Assembly (NCBI GenBank): GCA_946811185.2 | Contig: OX328099.1 | Location: forward strand, 20,549,859-20,613,858 | Reading direction: 5' to 3' | DNA: 64,000 nucleotides | From: Hippopus hippopus | Taxonomy: Eukaryota; Mollusca; Bivalvia; Cardiida; Cardiidae | Shown here: one piece after another, positions 55,563-64,000 of the stretch | Layout of the letters: each line of letters begins with the position of its first letter | Numbering within the stretch: position 1 is the stretch's first letter | Made by a program: the position numbers and the translations under genes | Notes under the pieces: generated by a model | The model's input: the letters and a program-made list of their open reading frames with translations, nothing else | Databases searched by the model: none | Told to the model about the DNA's origin: nothing

Positions 55563-55759
55563 AAGTGTTCTCTGCAAACGCTTTCAAATTTGGACGAGTG
55601 TAAAATTTTGTCGTCTGGTGATGATTTAAACAGGAAAATAAAACATCGATAATTCGAAAAGGAGAGATACCCAGAAATTCTTTCCAACTATCAATGTATT
55701 TGGATTATTTAAAAATCTCTCAAAACTCCCGTTAAAACGAAAAATACATTATTAACGTT

Positions 55760-55880
55760 TAAAGATACGTCTATACTCATTCTCAGCCAGTTTTTAACCC
55801 ATTTTATGAACCTATTATCATTTTTGTATCTTCATACCAAATGTTGCACCTAGTAACATAGAGGTCATAGTAAACCATGT
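55760..55880 (-). repeat. M6 dispersed repeat, copy 3 (partial)
   Basis: CAGCCAGTTTTTAACCCATT, TTTGTATCTTCATACCAAAT, GTTGCACC; inverse of 28310-28420. Confidence 0.6.
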
Positions 55881-55916
55881 AAAATTACAGATAGCTGAAA
55901 CAAAACTGGAAGCATA

Positions 55917-56131
55917 TTAACCCTTATCCTGCCGTTCGCGACCATGGATGTCTTTTGCGGAGAGTGTAAAGCAAGATCAGCCTGCACATACGTGCAGTCT
56001 GATCTTGCTCTACACCCTCCGCTGCTTTATCGGTAGTTTCGGTCATATGAGCAAAGCCCAATGCCCGGTACATTTAGAAAAATATCTTTGTGTAATCGTC
56101 AACAATTTTAATTCGGCAGGATAAGGGTTAA
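55917..56131. mobile_element. M2-related MITE with 18-bp perfect ends
   Basis: TTAACCCTTATCCTGCCG and CGGCAGGATAAGGGTTAA. Core AAGATCAGCCTGCACATACG / TGCAGTCTGATCTTGC at 55972-56008. The core mixes the M1-like (CAGCCTG) and M2-like (CAGTCTG) half-sites. Confidence 0.88.
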
Positions 56132-56825
56132 GGCCCTGATCGATCGTCTGATTTTTGATTGCTCGTCCCTTTACAGTACATAGAAAGCCTGATAATTACG
56201 TGAAAATATGAAAAAAAAAGTACATGCTCTAATGAATAAATGAAAATAGTTTTTCAAGACGGTTCAAAACAACAAAACCTCGTGTACATTTTAGGATTTC
56301 ATATATTCTGAAACACCCATTCTCAGTTTTTATATTCGAACTCTATTTATATAAAAGTGACGAAAGATCGCCCTTTAATTATATATCACATTCGAAAAGA
56401 CTTGGATAAGACTGGCACCATCGATTCTTTGTTGGCATCAATTTCCACATAAATTCCAAAGAACAAGTAAGAATGATTTCAAAATCACTTTTTTTTTTCA
56501 TTATTTATTTATTCATTTATTTATTTATTTATTTTATTTATTTATTCAAACGTTTATCGTGAAATTTTACCGAAAAAGAGAAAAAGAATCAGAATAAAGC
56601 ATAAAAGGTTGCCACTTCTGCGGGTTTGAACCAGGTTCTTTCAAGTTGGTTACATGATTCGTACCTATATTAGAATTATTGTACAAAATTGGATCAGCAA
56701 CTCACATACTGCTTATAAATACTTACAAAACTCAATATAGTTTTATTCATTACAGAACACCGAAAAGAAAAATTTCCGGTAAGTTTCAATGAAACTAAAT
56801 CGAACTAAGGACTCAATTGATTGAA
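56132..56825. other. No gene recognised; (TTTA)n tract
   Basis: TTTATTTA units at about 56505-56548; otherwise AT-rich. Confidence 0.5.
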
Positions 56826-57305
56826 TTAGACTATATCATCAAATGTCTCTTTTACCTCGTTGTTGGATGATCGATATGGTTCAAACTGTCCGTAGTCAAC
56901 ATAACCTACACATGGTACGGAGAAATCGGGCCAAAAATACGTACTTAACATGAATAATGAAATAATGAACTTTGAGTGGCAAATTTTTCCATTCTTGATC
57001 ATTACATTGACCCCGTTTTCGATGGGATTAAAGCGCTTGATGATTAAGGTGTGGCCATCCGGACTCGCTCTTTGCGATCTCGTTGCTTCCGTCTGATATC
57101 GACATTTTCCGTAAGAATTTCGGAAGTACTGGAAGTATAATGGAAACGAGGATCTGGTTCCTCGCTTTACAATTAAAAGTACTGATAAAACGCCGAACCA
57201 GCATTCAAAAATGGCTTCCCCTGACAGCGTAAACAAGAAAAAGCCCAATGTCCGGATGAACGTCAGACGAAGAACAAAGTGACGGGATGCCAGGAAGCCA
57301 CCCAT
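56826..57305 (-). CDS. Unassigned ORF, possible exon of an unknown protein
   Basis: 159 codons on the same strand as, and 430 bp beyond, the channel gene. Residues 20-46 are hydrophobic (GFFLFTLSGEAIFECWFGVL), a possible membrane segment; a second hydrophobic stretch is at about 112-124. The C-terminus is EVKETFDDIV. An acceptor-like TTTGTTTTAG lies just upstream at 57340, but the frame has a TGA between it and the Met. From that acceptor another frame reads VLVIGLVSCCHGWLP, signal-peptide-like, before a stop 40 codons on. So either frame may be wrong, or the sequence is a decayed exon. No family recognised. Confidence 0.3.
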   Translation of the reverse strand: MGGFLASRHFVLRLTFIRTLGFFLFTLSGEAIFECWFGVLSVLLIVKRGTRSSFPLYFQYFRNSYGKCRYQTEATRSQRASPDGHTLIIKRFNPIENGVNVMIKNGKICHSKFIISLFMLSTYFWPDFSVPCVGYVDYGQFEPYRSSNNEVKETFDDIV

Positions 57306-57368
57306 GACAACAACTCACAAGGCCTATGACCAATACCGCTAAAACAAATGTGATCACAGAAACATATA

Positions 57369-57628
57369 AGCCATGCTCTCTGAAAAGGGGAATTTAATGC
57401 ATCTGCAAAAACTTTCGATCCAGGTCAGCCTGCGCAATCCGCGCAGGCTAACCTGGGTCGAAAGTTTTTGCTTTCAGTCAATTTTCTGCACGTCAAAGGA
57501 CCATTCTACCACAGAATTCGGCTAGTTGTTAGACAAAATGGATTTTATAGATCCATAATTACATGACGACTTCTTTGTATAATGCATCACGGAAATGCAA
57601 TAAACCCCCTTTTGCCAGAGCTTAGCTA
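57369..57628 (+). mobile_element. M1 MITE, 3' of the channel gene
   Basis: AAGCCATGCTCTCTGAAAAG, CAGGTCAGCCTGCGCAATCC / GCGCAGGCTAACCTG, CCCCCTTTTGCCAGAGC. Confidence 0.87.
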
Positions 57629-57736
57629 GTATGCAACACTTGTACATGATATGTATCATAAGTTGTCATTGAACATTACACATATTACTTCTAATTCTAA
57701 TTTTCTTCACAAAAAAGTCATTATGCACATAGCGGA

Positions 57737-58252
57737 TCAATAACCCATCATGTAATTTCGTCTGAAATAATCATCATCGTATCTCAAGCCGCGTCCAGCA
57801 TCGTTACTATGGGAACGGTTGTCATGTGAACCTCTTCTAGAATGGTCACTATCATACCCACGAAGGTCTTTCACGTGATTATTGCGCCTGTCAACAACTG
57901 GGCTGTTACGCCCAGCAGGTCGTCCATCGAGACCCAAAAACCGTGGAGACGATCTTGGGCTGTTCTTGCCCGCGTGTTTTTCCTGCCATAAAGCAGTGTT
58001 TTGCATTTTCTTATCGCCGCTTGATTTCGTCTGCTTATCACTATCCTTTGACTTAGTTTCGTGGCTGGAGAGCGTTTGATGCATTTGTCTTGATGCTCGC
58101 CGTCGTTGTTGCCTGCGTCGTCGTTTGATGGTTCTATGTACTGTATAATCACATATTTCTACCAATAGCTGAATAATTTCACACATGCTCAACACTGATA
58201 ACCCAATCCATAGACCTACCGCACCACCAACATCAGACAGAAATTGGGCCAG
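57737..58252 (-). CDS. DEG/ENaC sodium channel, last exon (TM2 and cytoplasmic tail)
   Basis: Minus strand. Acceptor TTGATTCTTTTTTCCAG precedes CTGGCCCAA (phase 0); 171 codons and a TAA/TGA-type stop at 57737. Residues 1-35 read LAQFLSDVGGAVGLWIGLSV and LSMCEIIQLLVEI, the unmistakable start of DEG/ENaC TM2 with the G-x-S selectivity filter (GLS) and the acidic residue after it. A basic stretch follows at the membrane edge (KRRRRQQRRR), then a ~120-residue polar Ser/Arg/Asp tail ending YFRRNYMMGY. Function (family): trimeric, amiloride-sensitive-type cation channel in the plasma membrane; gating stimulus cannot be told. An overlapping 93-codon minus ORF is an out-of-frame shadow. Flanked on both sides by M1 copies. 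Confidence 0.93.
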   Translation of the reverse strand: MAQFLSDVGGAVGLWIGLSVLSMCEIIQLLVEICDYTVHRTIKRRRRQQRRRASRQMHQTLSSHETKSKDSDKQTKSSGDKKMQNTALWQEKHAGKNSPRSSPRFLGLDGRPAGRNSPVVDRRNNHVKDLRGYDSDHSRRGSHDNRSHSNDAGRGLRYDDDYFRRNYMMGY

Positions 58253-58358
58253 CTGGAAAAAAGAATCAATCAAAATAACAATTCACTAGAAACTAAAATC
58301 ACATTCCTTTGGAATAATTCATACTTTATAATCTATCCGCTCTATTAAAATTGTTTGA

Positions 58359-58617
58359 CCCATGCTCTGTGAAAAGCTGGTTTAATGTATCTGCAAAAAG
58401 AATCGACCCAGATCAGCCTGCACAGTCTGTGCAGGCTGATCTGAGTAGATTCTTTTTGCTTTTGGTAAATTTTCAGCAGGTCCAAAGACCATTCTACTTC
58501 AGGATTCAGTCGGTCGTTTCACAAAATAGATTTTATGGATCCATAATTGTATGATACTTTGCTTGGTATAATGCATCACGGAGATGCATTAAACCCCCAT
58601 TGCCAAAGTGCCACTCA
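58359..58617 (+). mobile_element. M1 MITE in the last intron of the channel gene
   Basis: GACCCATGCTCTGTGAAAAG, hairpin CAGATCAGCCTGCACAGTCT / GTGCAGGCTGATCTG, CACGGAGATGCATTAAACCC. Its core (GATCAGCCTGCACA) is intermediate between M1 and M2. Confidence 0.88.
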
Positions 58618-59143
58618 TTTATCTATCATGCTAGTCATCTGGCTAGTAAGCATTTTGATTGCTAGTCAGACATATCTAAATTATCTGCTATATAACGAGT
58701 TAAATCTAAGGTCAATGCATGTTTAGTATTTCTCCTTCAAATAATTATAACTCAAAGTGTACTGCCTTTCTACAAATTTAGAGAAAAATAACAAATTTGA
58801 TTAATGATTTCGACATTTAATTTCACTGACTTGGGTATTTCTCATACTTTCCGATTTCTAGAATACAACAGAATTAACTAGTTCCTCTTTTGAATCAAAT
58901 ACAGCTATCTCATGTTCTGCCAACATTTCTCTGTTACCTGTTTGGTTTTCTGTGTTAATATTTCACATGTATTAATTACTACCATCGTCCTTAACACCAT
59001 TTATGTATTACTAACGATGCATTTCTATCAGTATGTAACAATCTCGTGGGCGCATGAAACCAACACTACATAGAACAGAACAGAACAACAGAACAATTAG
59101 GCTCGGGAGTATGGCCCCTCCCACCCTTTCATTTGTCACTTAC

Positions 59144-59219
59144 CGCGATTTCAGGTTCTTCTGTGATATTCTGGAAGTTCAGATCCTCATAATAGATGTT
59201 CAGCTTTAAAAAGTTATTG
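59144..59219 (-). CDS. DEG/ENaC sodium channel, penultimate exon
   Basis: Minus strand. Acceptor TTTTTTTTATTTTCAG and donor ATCGCG|GTAAGTG. After one base of a split codon the exon reads NNFLKLNIYYEDLNFQNITE then EPEIA. The N-x-L-x-L-x-I-Y-Y/F-E-x-L-N pattern is the conserved extracellular strand just before TM2 in DEG/ENaC channels. It ends in phase 0 and joins exactly to LAQFLSDVGG at 58252. The preceding exon must end in phase 2 and should hold the CxCxxPC region; I did not find it in the window with confidence. Confidence 0.92.
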
Positions 59220-60397
59220 CTGAAAATAAAAAAAGGAAAACTTATAGACATCACAAACTAATATTGAGACTGCATACCTCAAGGTGAAACACTGTGTTAC
59301 GCACTCTTTACCAATACATTGCGTATTGTAACATCCGAGGTTGTAGTCACGAACAAGTCGATACATTGTTCCAGTTCCCAATACTAAGACATACCATCTG
59401 ATTGGCTAAGACATTCTGTCTCAGCCAATCAGACGGCAATCAGACGGCAAATCATGGAATTACGAAATTTAAATGAATCAAGGGTGGTTAAAGAATGCAA
59501 TTCCCGATGTCATTTATGTAAGGGTTGACTGATATCACTCCACACGGCCGCACAGTCTGGCCTTGGTCTTACCCATTCAATATATAGATACTACATAGTT
59601 GTGAGGTGTGAACCATATCCTTTTACATCAAATATGCTGTCCAAAACGGTGATTCATCTTTACGATTTAAATTCTGGATAAAGCTTAAGTCTAGAAGAGA
59701 GCTAGGAAAACCGCTACAATATTTTTTTTAACATTTGCTTATGATAACTTGAAAACATTAAAACAATTTCTGTGACACACATTCGCCCACATTTTAACGT
59801 TTTGTCTACATTATTGTTTACATCAGTTAAGCCCCTTTCATAATTGGAGTGCGATTGATTGCGACAATGGGAGAAAAAGGTGAAATCCTAATTATCTCCC
59901 TTGTCAGATAAAAACCAAGGAAACCAAATTGCAACTAGGTCTTTTGTTTGGTTTCCTTTGTTCTTATCCTTGCTTTATCAAGAGATGTTCCGATTATTAT
60001 AATTTGACTTATGATATATACGTCAGGTCTTCATTATATTTGCAAATCGATTTCCTCACACTAATACCACTGAAATGTATCAAATAGAACAAATTTGTGG
60101 TTTGATAAATTTTGAAGGAGATATTTAAACCTGTACATTCCTAAATAGTGCAAAGGATATCAAGGATAAAGACCAAGTAACACCTTATTCAGGACCTAGT
60201 AAGTAGTGGAGAGTTATCAAGGGAAGTAACTGTCTTTTGTCTCCCATTTGGACGCACGATTATCTTAAAAAAGCTACTCTCACAATGGATAGCAGAAAGC
60301 TTTTACAAATGCAATAGAAGTCGTTCAACAAGAGCGAATGGAAACCACTTTCGCAAGGCAAATGCGCATATGCTCGTGCGAACAATCGCACGTTTAC
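59220..60397. other. Channel-gene intron/upstream region; no convincing exon
   Basis: Includes a short palindrome around CTGATTGGCTAAGACATTCT at 59398-59445. A cysteine-rich phrase at 59287-59380 is discussed under rejected items. Confidence 0.4.
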
Positions 60398-60592
60398 CCA
60401 GAGCTCCAGATAGAGGGAGTGATTTCGATTTTGAAATTAAAAATATTAATTATTCTTCACCAAACCCTATGTTATGGGTACTCATTAGAATCGTCTCAAC
60501 GTGACGATTCTAATGAGTACCCACAACATAGCGTTTGAAAGGGAAATAATGGATTTAGAATACCATCACTCCCTCTTATCTAGAGCTGTGTT
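60398..60592. mobile_element. Foldback with inner near-perfect hairpin
   Basis: Outer pair AGATAGAGGGAGTGAT / ATCACTCCCTCTTATCT; inner pair TGGGTACTCATTAGAATCGT / ACGATTCTAATGAGTACCCA around a CTCAACGTG loop at 60503. Confidence 0.8.
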
Positions 60593-61146
60593 TACCTGTG
60601 AGTGTTGCACGAGTAACTACGAATTTTAAACATATTCGAAAGTCTGATACGATCAGCTGCGACCTATTGCGACTCTGCAATGACTGAAACAGCCTGCAAG
60701 ACACCATGCGAGTGGTCGTGCAACACTGCTATAAAAATTGTTGCAGGCGGTCGTAAACTGGTCGCATGGCAAGGCAAATGTAAAAGGGGTTCTACTGTTT
60801 CAGCTGAAGTTATAATACAAAACAAAGTGAGACAAATAAGGCATGCTCACTACAAATGCTTTACATTTCCACAAAGGAATGTATTTCAAAAAAGTACTCA
60901 AACAATTCATACATAGCCATGAAATATACTATTTCACCATTAGGCATTTACACTCAGATGGTACCGATAACAATAAAACAATAAAACAATGGTTTTGAAA
61001 TTAATCTAAAATGATATTGTTGTTTAAAACCAAATTGTACAGATACACAGTATAAATTATGTGGTATGAAAAAATTCTTCAAAATGATATCATTTCAGGT
61101 TATATTTCATTGATGTTAAAACCGCTGTGTTGTTCTTATCAATATC
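60593..61146. other. No gene recognised
   Basis: A 78-codon plus-strand ORF (60680-60916) is cysteine-containing at its start (TACKTPCEWSCN) but has no signal peptide or splice support, and the underlying DNA is composed of GTCGCA/TTGCGAC-like direct and inverted phrases. Confidence 0.4.
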
Positions 61147-61353
61147 AAGGATATGGCACCCTAATGGGATTCGTGTAACATTGCCTTTCATCGCCGAGAA
61201 ATGTACGGATTCGGCTAAGACTCGGGTTATCCTTAATCGATCCGCCGATAGACGCTGGTTCCCCATTTTGATTACGGATTACCCGAGTCTTAGCCGAATC
61301 CGTTAGATATTTTGACGATGAAAGGCGAATCCCATTAGGGTGCCCTATCCTTA
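61147..61353. mobile_element. ~207-bp foldback MITE
   Basis: AAGGATATGGCACCCTAATG at the left and CATTAGGGTGCCCTATCCTT at the right; inner ACGGATTCGGCTAAGACTCG pairs with CGAGTCTTAGCCGAATCCGT. Arms have small indels. The 85-codon minus ORF over it is an artefact. Confidence 0.88.
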
Positions 61354-61571
61354 AAACAGAATCCCAGCTGATTGAAGTTGGCCTATACGACTGGGGAGTC
61401 ACAGTAATACAGAAACGTCGTCTTTACAAAACAGAATGACAAAACTGGAACATACACAGCCCACAACCATAATACATAGTATAATACACCACGTGTCCGA
61501 ACGATCGCACATGACTAACCCATTACTGTACAAATACAGCCTCCACTGCAGGAAACTCTCTTAAAAGAAAT

Positions 61572-61816
61572 AAGCCATGCTCTGTGAAAAAGAGGTTCAA
61601 TGCATTTTGAAAATGTATCGACCCAGGTCAGCCTGCTCAGTCCGCGCAGGCTGACCTGGGTCGAAACGTTTTGCTTTCGTTCAATATTCTACATGTCAAA
61701 TGACCATTCTAACTCAAAATTCAGTCGGTTGTTAGACAAAAATGCATTTTATGGATCAATAAATATGTGATGACTTGCTTGGCAGAATGCACTGAAATCC
61801 GTTTTGTCAGAGCATG
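61572..61816 (+). mobile_element. M1 MITE
   Basis: AGCCATGCTCTGTGAAAAAG, AGGTCAGCCTGCTCAGTCC / GCGCAGGCTGACCT, right end shortened (CCGTTTTGTCAGAGCATG). Confidence 0.85.
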
Positions 61817-61938
61817 TCAAAAATTTTGTTGGTAAAGGAGCATTCTCTCTAAATGCAACAGTGCTTTCATTTAAACATCATTTTCCTTTCCGTCAGTTTT
61901 TTTCTTCGAGTCACTTTTGCTTGTAGGTTTTATGTAAA

Positions 61939-62175
61939 TGTCTACCAGATTACAACATTTTAGACTTGTCTAAATTGAAAGCACTTGCAGACAACAAATC
62001 AAATGTAACTCAAAAGTATGGCATTAGAAATTTGTCTTTGAAAGGGTAGAAAAACATTGTGGAAATGGAGGAAATTCTTGTAACCAGCATTTCCTCCTTT
62101 CTTCGCAATTACGTGTAGTTTAAAACGCTATTCTTAAAGTTCGTTAAAACTCGATTTTTTTTGGAAGAGAGTTAA
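61939..62175. mobile_element. M3 MITE
   Basis: ACCAGATTACAACATTTTAG, GCACTTGCAGACAACAAATC, GGGTAGAAAAACATTGTGG, TTCTTGTAACCAGCATTTCC, GTTCGTTAAAACTCG, GAAGAGAGTTAA. Confidence 0.75.
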
Positions 62176-62310
62176 AGATAGCTAACTACACTCAATATGC
62201 ATGCAGGCGCTGTATCATATCGTATTTAAAGATGAAGACGGGGATTACCTTCTTCTAGAGACATATTACATGTACCTTCTCTCTTGAACCCTTTCGTCGC
62301 CAAATATATG

Positions 62311-62577
62311 AGCGATGCTTAGGCAAAAAGGGGGCTTGATGCATCTCTGTGGTGCATTTTACCGAAGTAACCATACAAATCATCACATAATTATGGATCC
62401 ATCAAATCCATTTTATCTAACAACTGACTGAATCCCAAGATAGAATGGTCATTGGAAATGCAAAAAATTGACCAAAAGCAAAAAGCTTCGACCCAGGTCA
62501 GCCGGCGCAATTGGCGCAGGCTGACCTGTGTTGATACTTTAATGCATTAAGCCCCCTTTTTATACGGCATATCTCAT
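62311..62577 (-). mobile_element. M1 MITE
   Basis: GAGCGATGCTTAGGCAAAAA, GGGGGCTTGATGCATCTCTG, CAGGTCAGCCGGCGCAATTG / GCGCAGGCTGACCTG, AAGCCCCCTTTTTATACGGC. Confidence 0.83.
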
Positions 62578-62659
62578 ATAAACTTAAACACTTTCGACGC
62601 CCAATTATGCAATCCACCTGAAACCCGGAAAGTTGTATATCTTTCGGGTTTGACTAAAG

Positions 62660-62740
62660 AAACTGACGGTATATCTTAACGATCAGATTGCACGTTCTTT
62701 GCAGTCTTATCTTGATCTATGTCGTCCGCAAAACGCCATG
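62660..62740. mobile_element. M2 MITE core, degraded
   Basis: AACGATCAGATTGCACGTTC, TTTGCAGTCTTATCTTGATC, GTCGTCCGCAAAACGCC. Confidence 0.6.
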
Positions 62741-63039
62741 TTTTCGCCTAGGGTACTAAAAGGATCAAACTATTTTGTCGGTACTCATTGGTGGCCTACT
62801 TTTAGAGACTTTTCCAATCAGCAACCACAACAAAGATTTTAATACAGAGTTTATAAATTTCCGTCCTGCTTTTCATAAAACGTTTCCCTTGTCTTCATCT
62901 CTAATTATGATATTGATACAGAAGATGTGAAAAGGTTCAATCAGGCCTTATGAAACAGTTCAAAACTTTATTTCAACAACAGTCCTAGATAAAAGCCCAT
63001 ATTCAAATATACTTCTTTTTTACATTAGTGGAACTTTTT

Positions 63040-63258
63040 CAAGTAAAAGATACATCTGTAGTCGTTTTCTGGCTGTTTTCAGCCAGTTTTAAACCCATTT
63101 CATCCTTAGTTTATGAAACTATAATCATTCTTGTATCTTCATGCCAAATGTTGCCCGTATTGGCTGCAAGACTGCACAGATTACGACGCATAGATAATGC
63201 ATTTCATGTTTTGGAGGCCTTCAAAGCAATCGCGGTTGTCATTTCCAGTTTTAAATGA
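63040..63258 (-). repeat. M6 dispersed repeat, copy 4
   Basis: Minus strand: GACAACCGCGATTGCTTTGA, GCATTATCTATGCGTCGTAA, TCTGTGCAGTCTTGCAGCC, TTTGGCATGAAGATACAAG. Most complete copy with that of 28228. Confidence 0.7.
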
Positions 63259-63451
63259 GCATACAACCCATGTTTTTCTATCCCTTACACGATATATATT
63301 GGTAATTTATATATGTTTACACAGCTGAGCTATTTTACATACTTACAAGTTTTAACAAGTTTTTTTTCCTAGCTGTAAAGATGTCTCTATAAAGGTGAAA
63401 GGCTGGTTTAGTTACAACTAGGACCACGTGCAAGCAAAAGTCAATGACATC

Positions 63452-63720
63452 ATATGGCTTGCAACACGCGAAAAGGGGCATTCGGACATTTGCTTAAAGT
63501 GTCGTCTCGGATCAGCCTGCGCAGTTTGCGCAGTCTAATCCGAGACTGCACTTTACGACTACATTAGATTTTGTTCTTCAGTAGACTTGCGCAAAACAGA
63601 AAATTACATAAAAACGGAAAGTGCAGTTTCGGATTAGCCTGCCCAGGCTACGCAAGCTGATCCGAGATGACACTTTACGCAAATGTCCTAATGTCCCTTT
63701 TCGAGTGTTGCAGGCCATAT
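63452..63720. mobile_element. M4 MITE, copy 2 (269 bp)
   Basis: ATATGGCTTGCAACACGCGA and GAGTGTTGCAGGCCATAT at the ends; hairpins at about 63498-63555 and 63617-63677 with GGATCAGCCTGCGCAG-type half-sites. The middle TAGACTTGCGCAAAACAG is the inverse of copy 1, so the centre lies in opposite orientation. Confidence 0.9.
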
Positions 63721-64000
63721 ATGAAGAACAATCAAATACGACCATCTAATCGCTCGGAGGCTCACTTCATCGCGATGCAATGATGAATTCTTATTTCATA
63801 CTTTTCGGTAGTATATCGAGAAATAACGGTGAAATATTGTTCGTTATTTCATGGTTACGACCAGTGAAAATTACCGATTTTATTTTCTAACTCTTCAATT
63901 GAAGGCGGAAATAGTAGTTCCCGCGCTCTAGTTACCTAGGTAAACAGCGCGTGCCATTCAACAAGATCGAAATATGACGTAATTTACCCTACATTTCTCG
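63721..64000. other. Window end; possible repeat edge
   Basis: GTATATCGAGAAATAACGGTG and GTTCGTTATTTCATGG hint at a partly palindromic element continuing off the window. No gene seen. Confidence 0.35.

Larger units (their letters stand above)
54985..55632. mobile_element. M3 MITE interrupted by M2
   Basis: Left part 54985-55096 (GAAAACATTGAAAAATGCAG, core AATGCTGAAAACCAGTATT, CATTTGAGACCCATTTAA). Right part 55563-55632 (CTCTGCAAACGCTTTCAAAT, AAAATTTTGTCGTCTGGTG, GATTTAA). The break falls at TTAA, which is present on both sides of the inserted M2 copy. Confidence 0.75.

Noticed and set aside
59287..59390. Cysteine-rich phrase on the minus strand (MYRLVRDYNLGCYNTQCIGK then ECVTQCFTL) with donor-like AG|GTATGC and a phase matching the channel exon at 59219
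   Set aside because: The join would put the last cysteines only about five residues before NNFLKL, while DEG/ENaC channels have about 25-40 residues and a CxCxxPC motif there. The acceptor is also weak. Phase match alone is a one-in-three chance.
61145..61402. 85-codon minus-strand ORF
   Set aside because: Lies across the inverted arms of a MITE.

Overview
The window is animal nuclear DNA, most likely from a bivalve mollusc. It is AT-rich, with introns, GT-AG splice sites, split genes and no operon-like gene spacing. Non-coding sequence is packed with short palindromic transposons (MITEs), tRNA-derived SINEs and tandem-repeat elements. The tandem-repeat elements open with GAGGGCCATGATGGCCCT and end in a TTCG-type hairpin followed by GCTAAAAA, which resembles the pearl/HINE (non-autonomous Helentron) elements described in bivalves. 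The species call is inference from this repeat style, not from a marker gene.

Coding content is sparse. (1) On the minus strand, exons of a nuclear receptor lie at 48332-48423 (first zinc finger), 30158-30302 (second zinc finger) and probably 27358-27560 (hinge/start of ligand domain). The first two are separated by an 18-kb intron and have strong splice sites and matching phases. (2) On the minus strand, the last two exons of a DEG/ENaC-type sodium channel lie at 59144-59219 and 57737-58252. They carry the pre-TM2 segment, TM2 with a GLS filter and a basic cytoplasmic tail; the 5' part of the gene was not found. (3) On the plus strand, a good first exon at 5592-5736 could join terminal exon(s) at 8296/8386-8453 to give a small unrecognised protein. 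(4) A 159-codon minus-strand ORF at 56826-57305 is unassigned. (5) A 5'-truncated, internally deleted LINE reverse transcriptase lies at about 23110-24712 on the minus strand.

The rest is mobile-element strata. In this annotation M1 is a ~250-bp MITE with GAGCCATGCTCTG termini (12-13 copies). M2 and M3 are ~212-bp and ~230-bp MITEs ending TTAA-CCCTT, apparently piggyBac-like. M4 is a 269-bp MITE whose two arms each hold their own hairpin (2 copies). M5 and M6 are further dispersed families. One 912-bp foldback at 39505-40416 has ~280-bp inverted repeats and a 10-bp target duplication, as in Mutator-like elements. A HINE-like host at 41219-46967 carries two other HINE-like elements nested inside it, and a SINE-in-M2-in-M3 nest lies at 54985-55632.

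The most interesting structural signals are: (a) three MITE families with different ends (M1, M2, M4) share a related palindromic core of the form GATCAGnCTGCnCA...TGnGCAGnCTGATC; (b) HINE-like subfamilies differ in their 5' subterminal sequence but keep it complementary to their own 3' end; (c) a 101-bp nearly perfect hairpin lies at 6670-6770. No CRISPR array, rRNA gene or convincing functional tRNA gene was seen. Coordinates of repeats are read by eye and most ends are good to about 5-20 bases.
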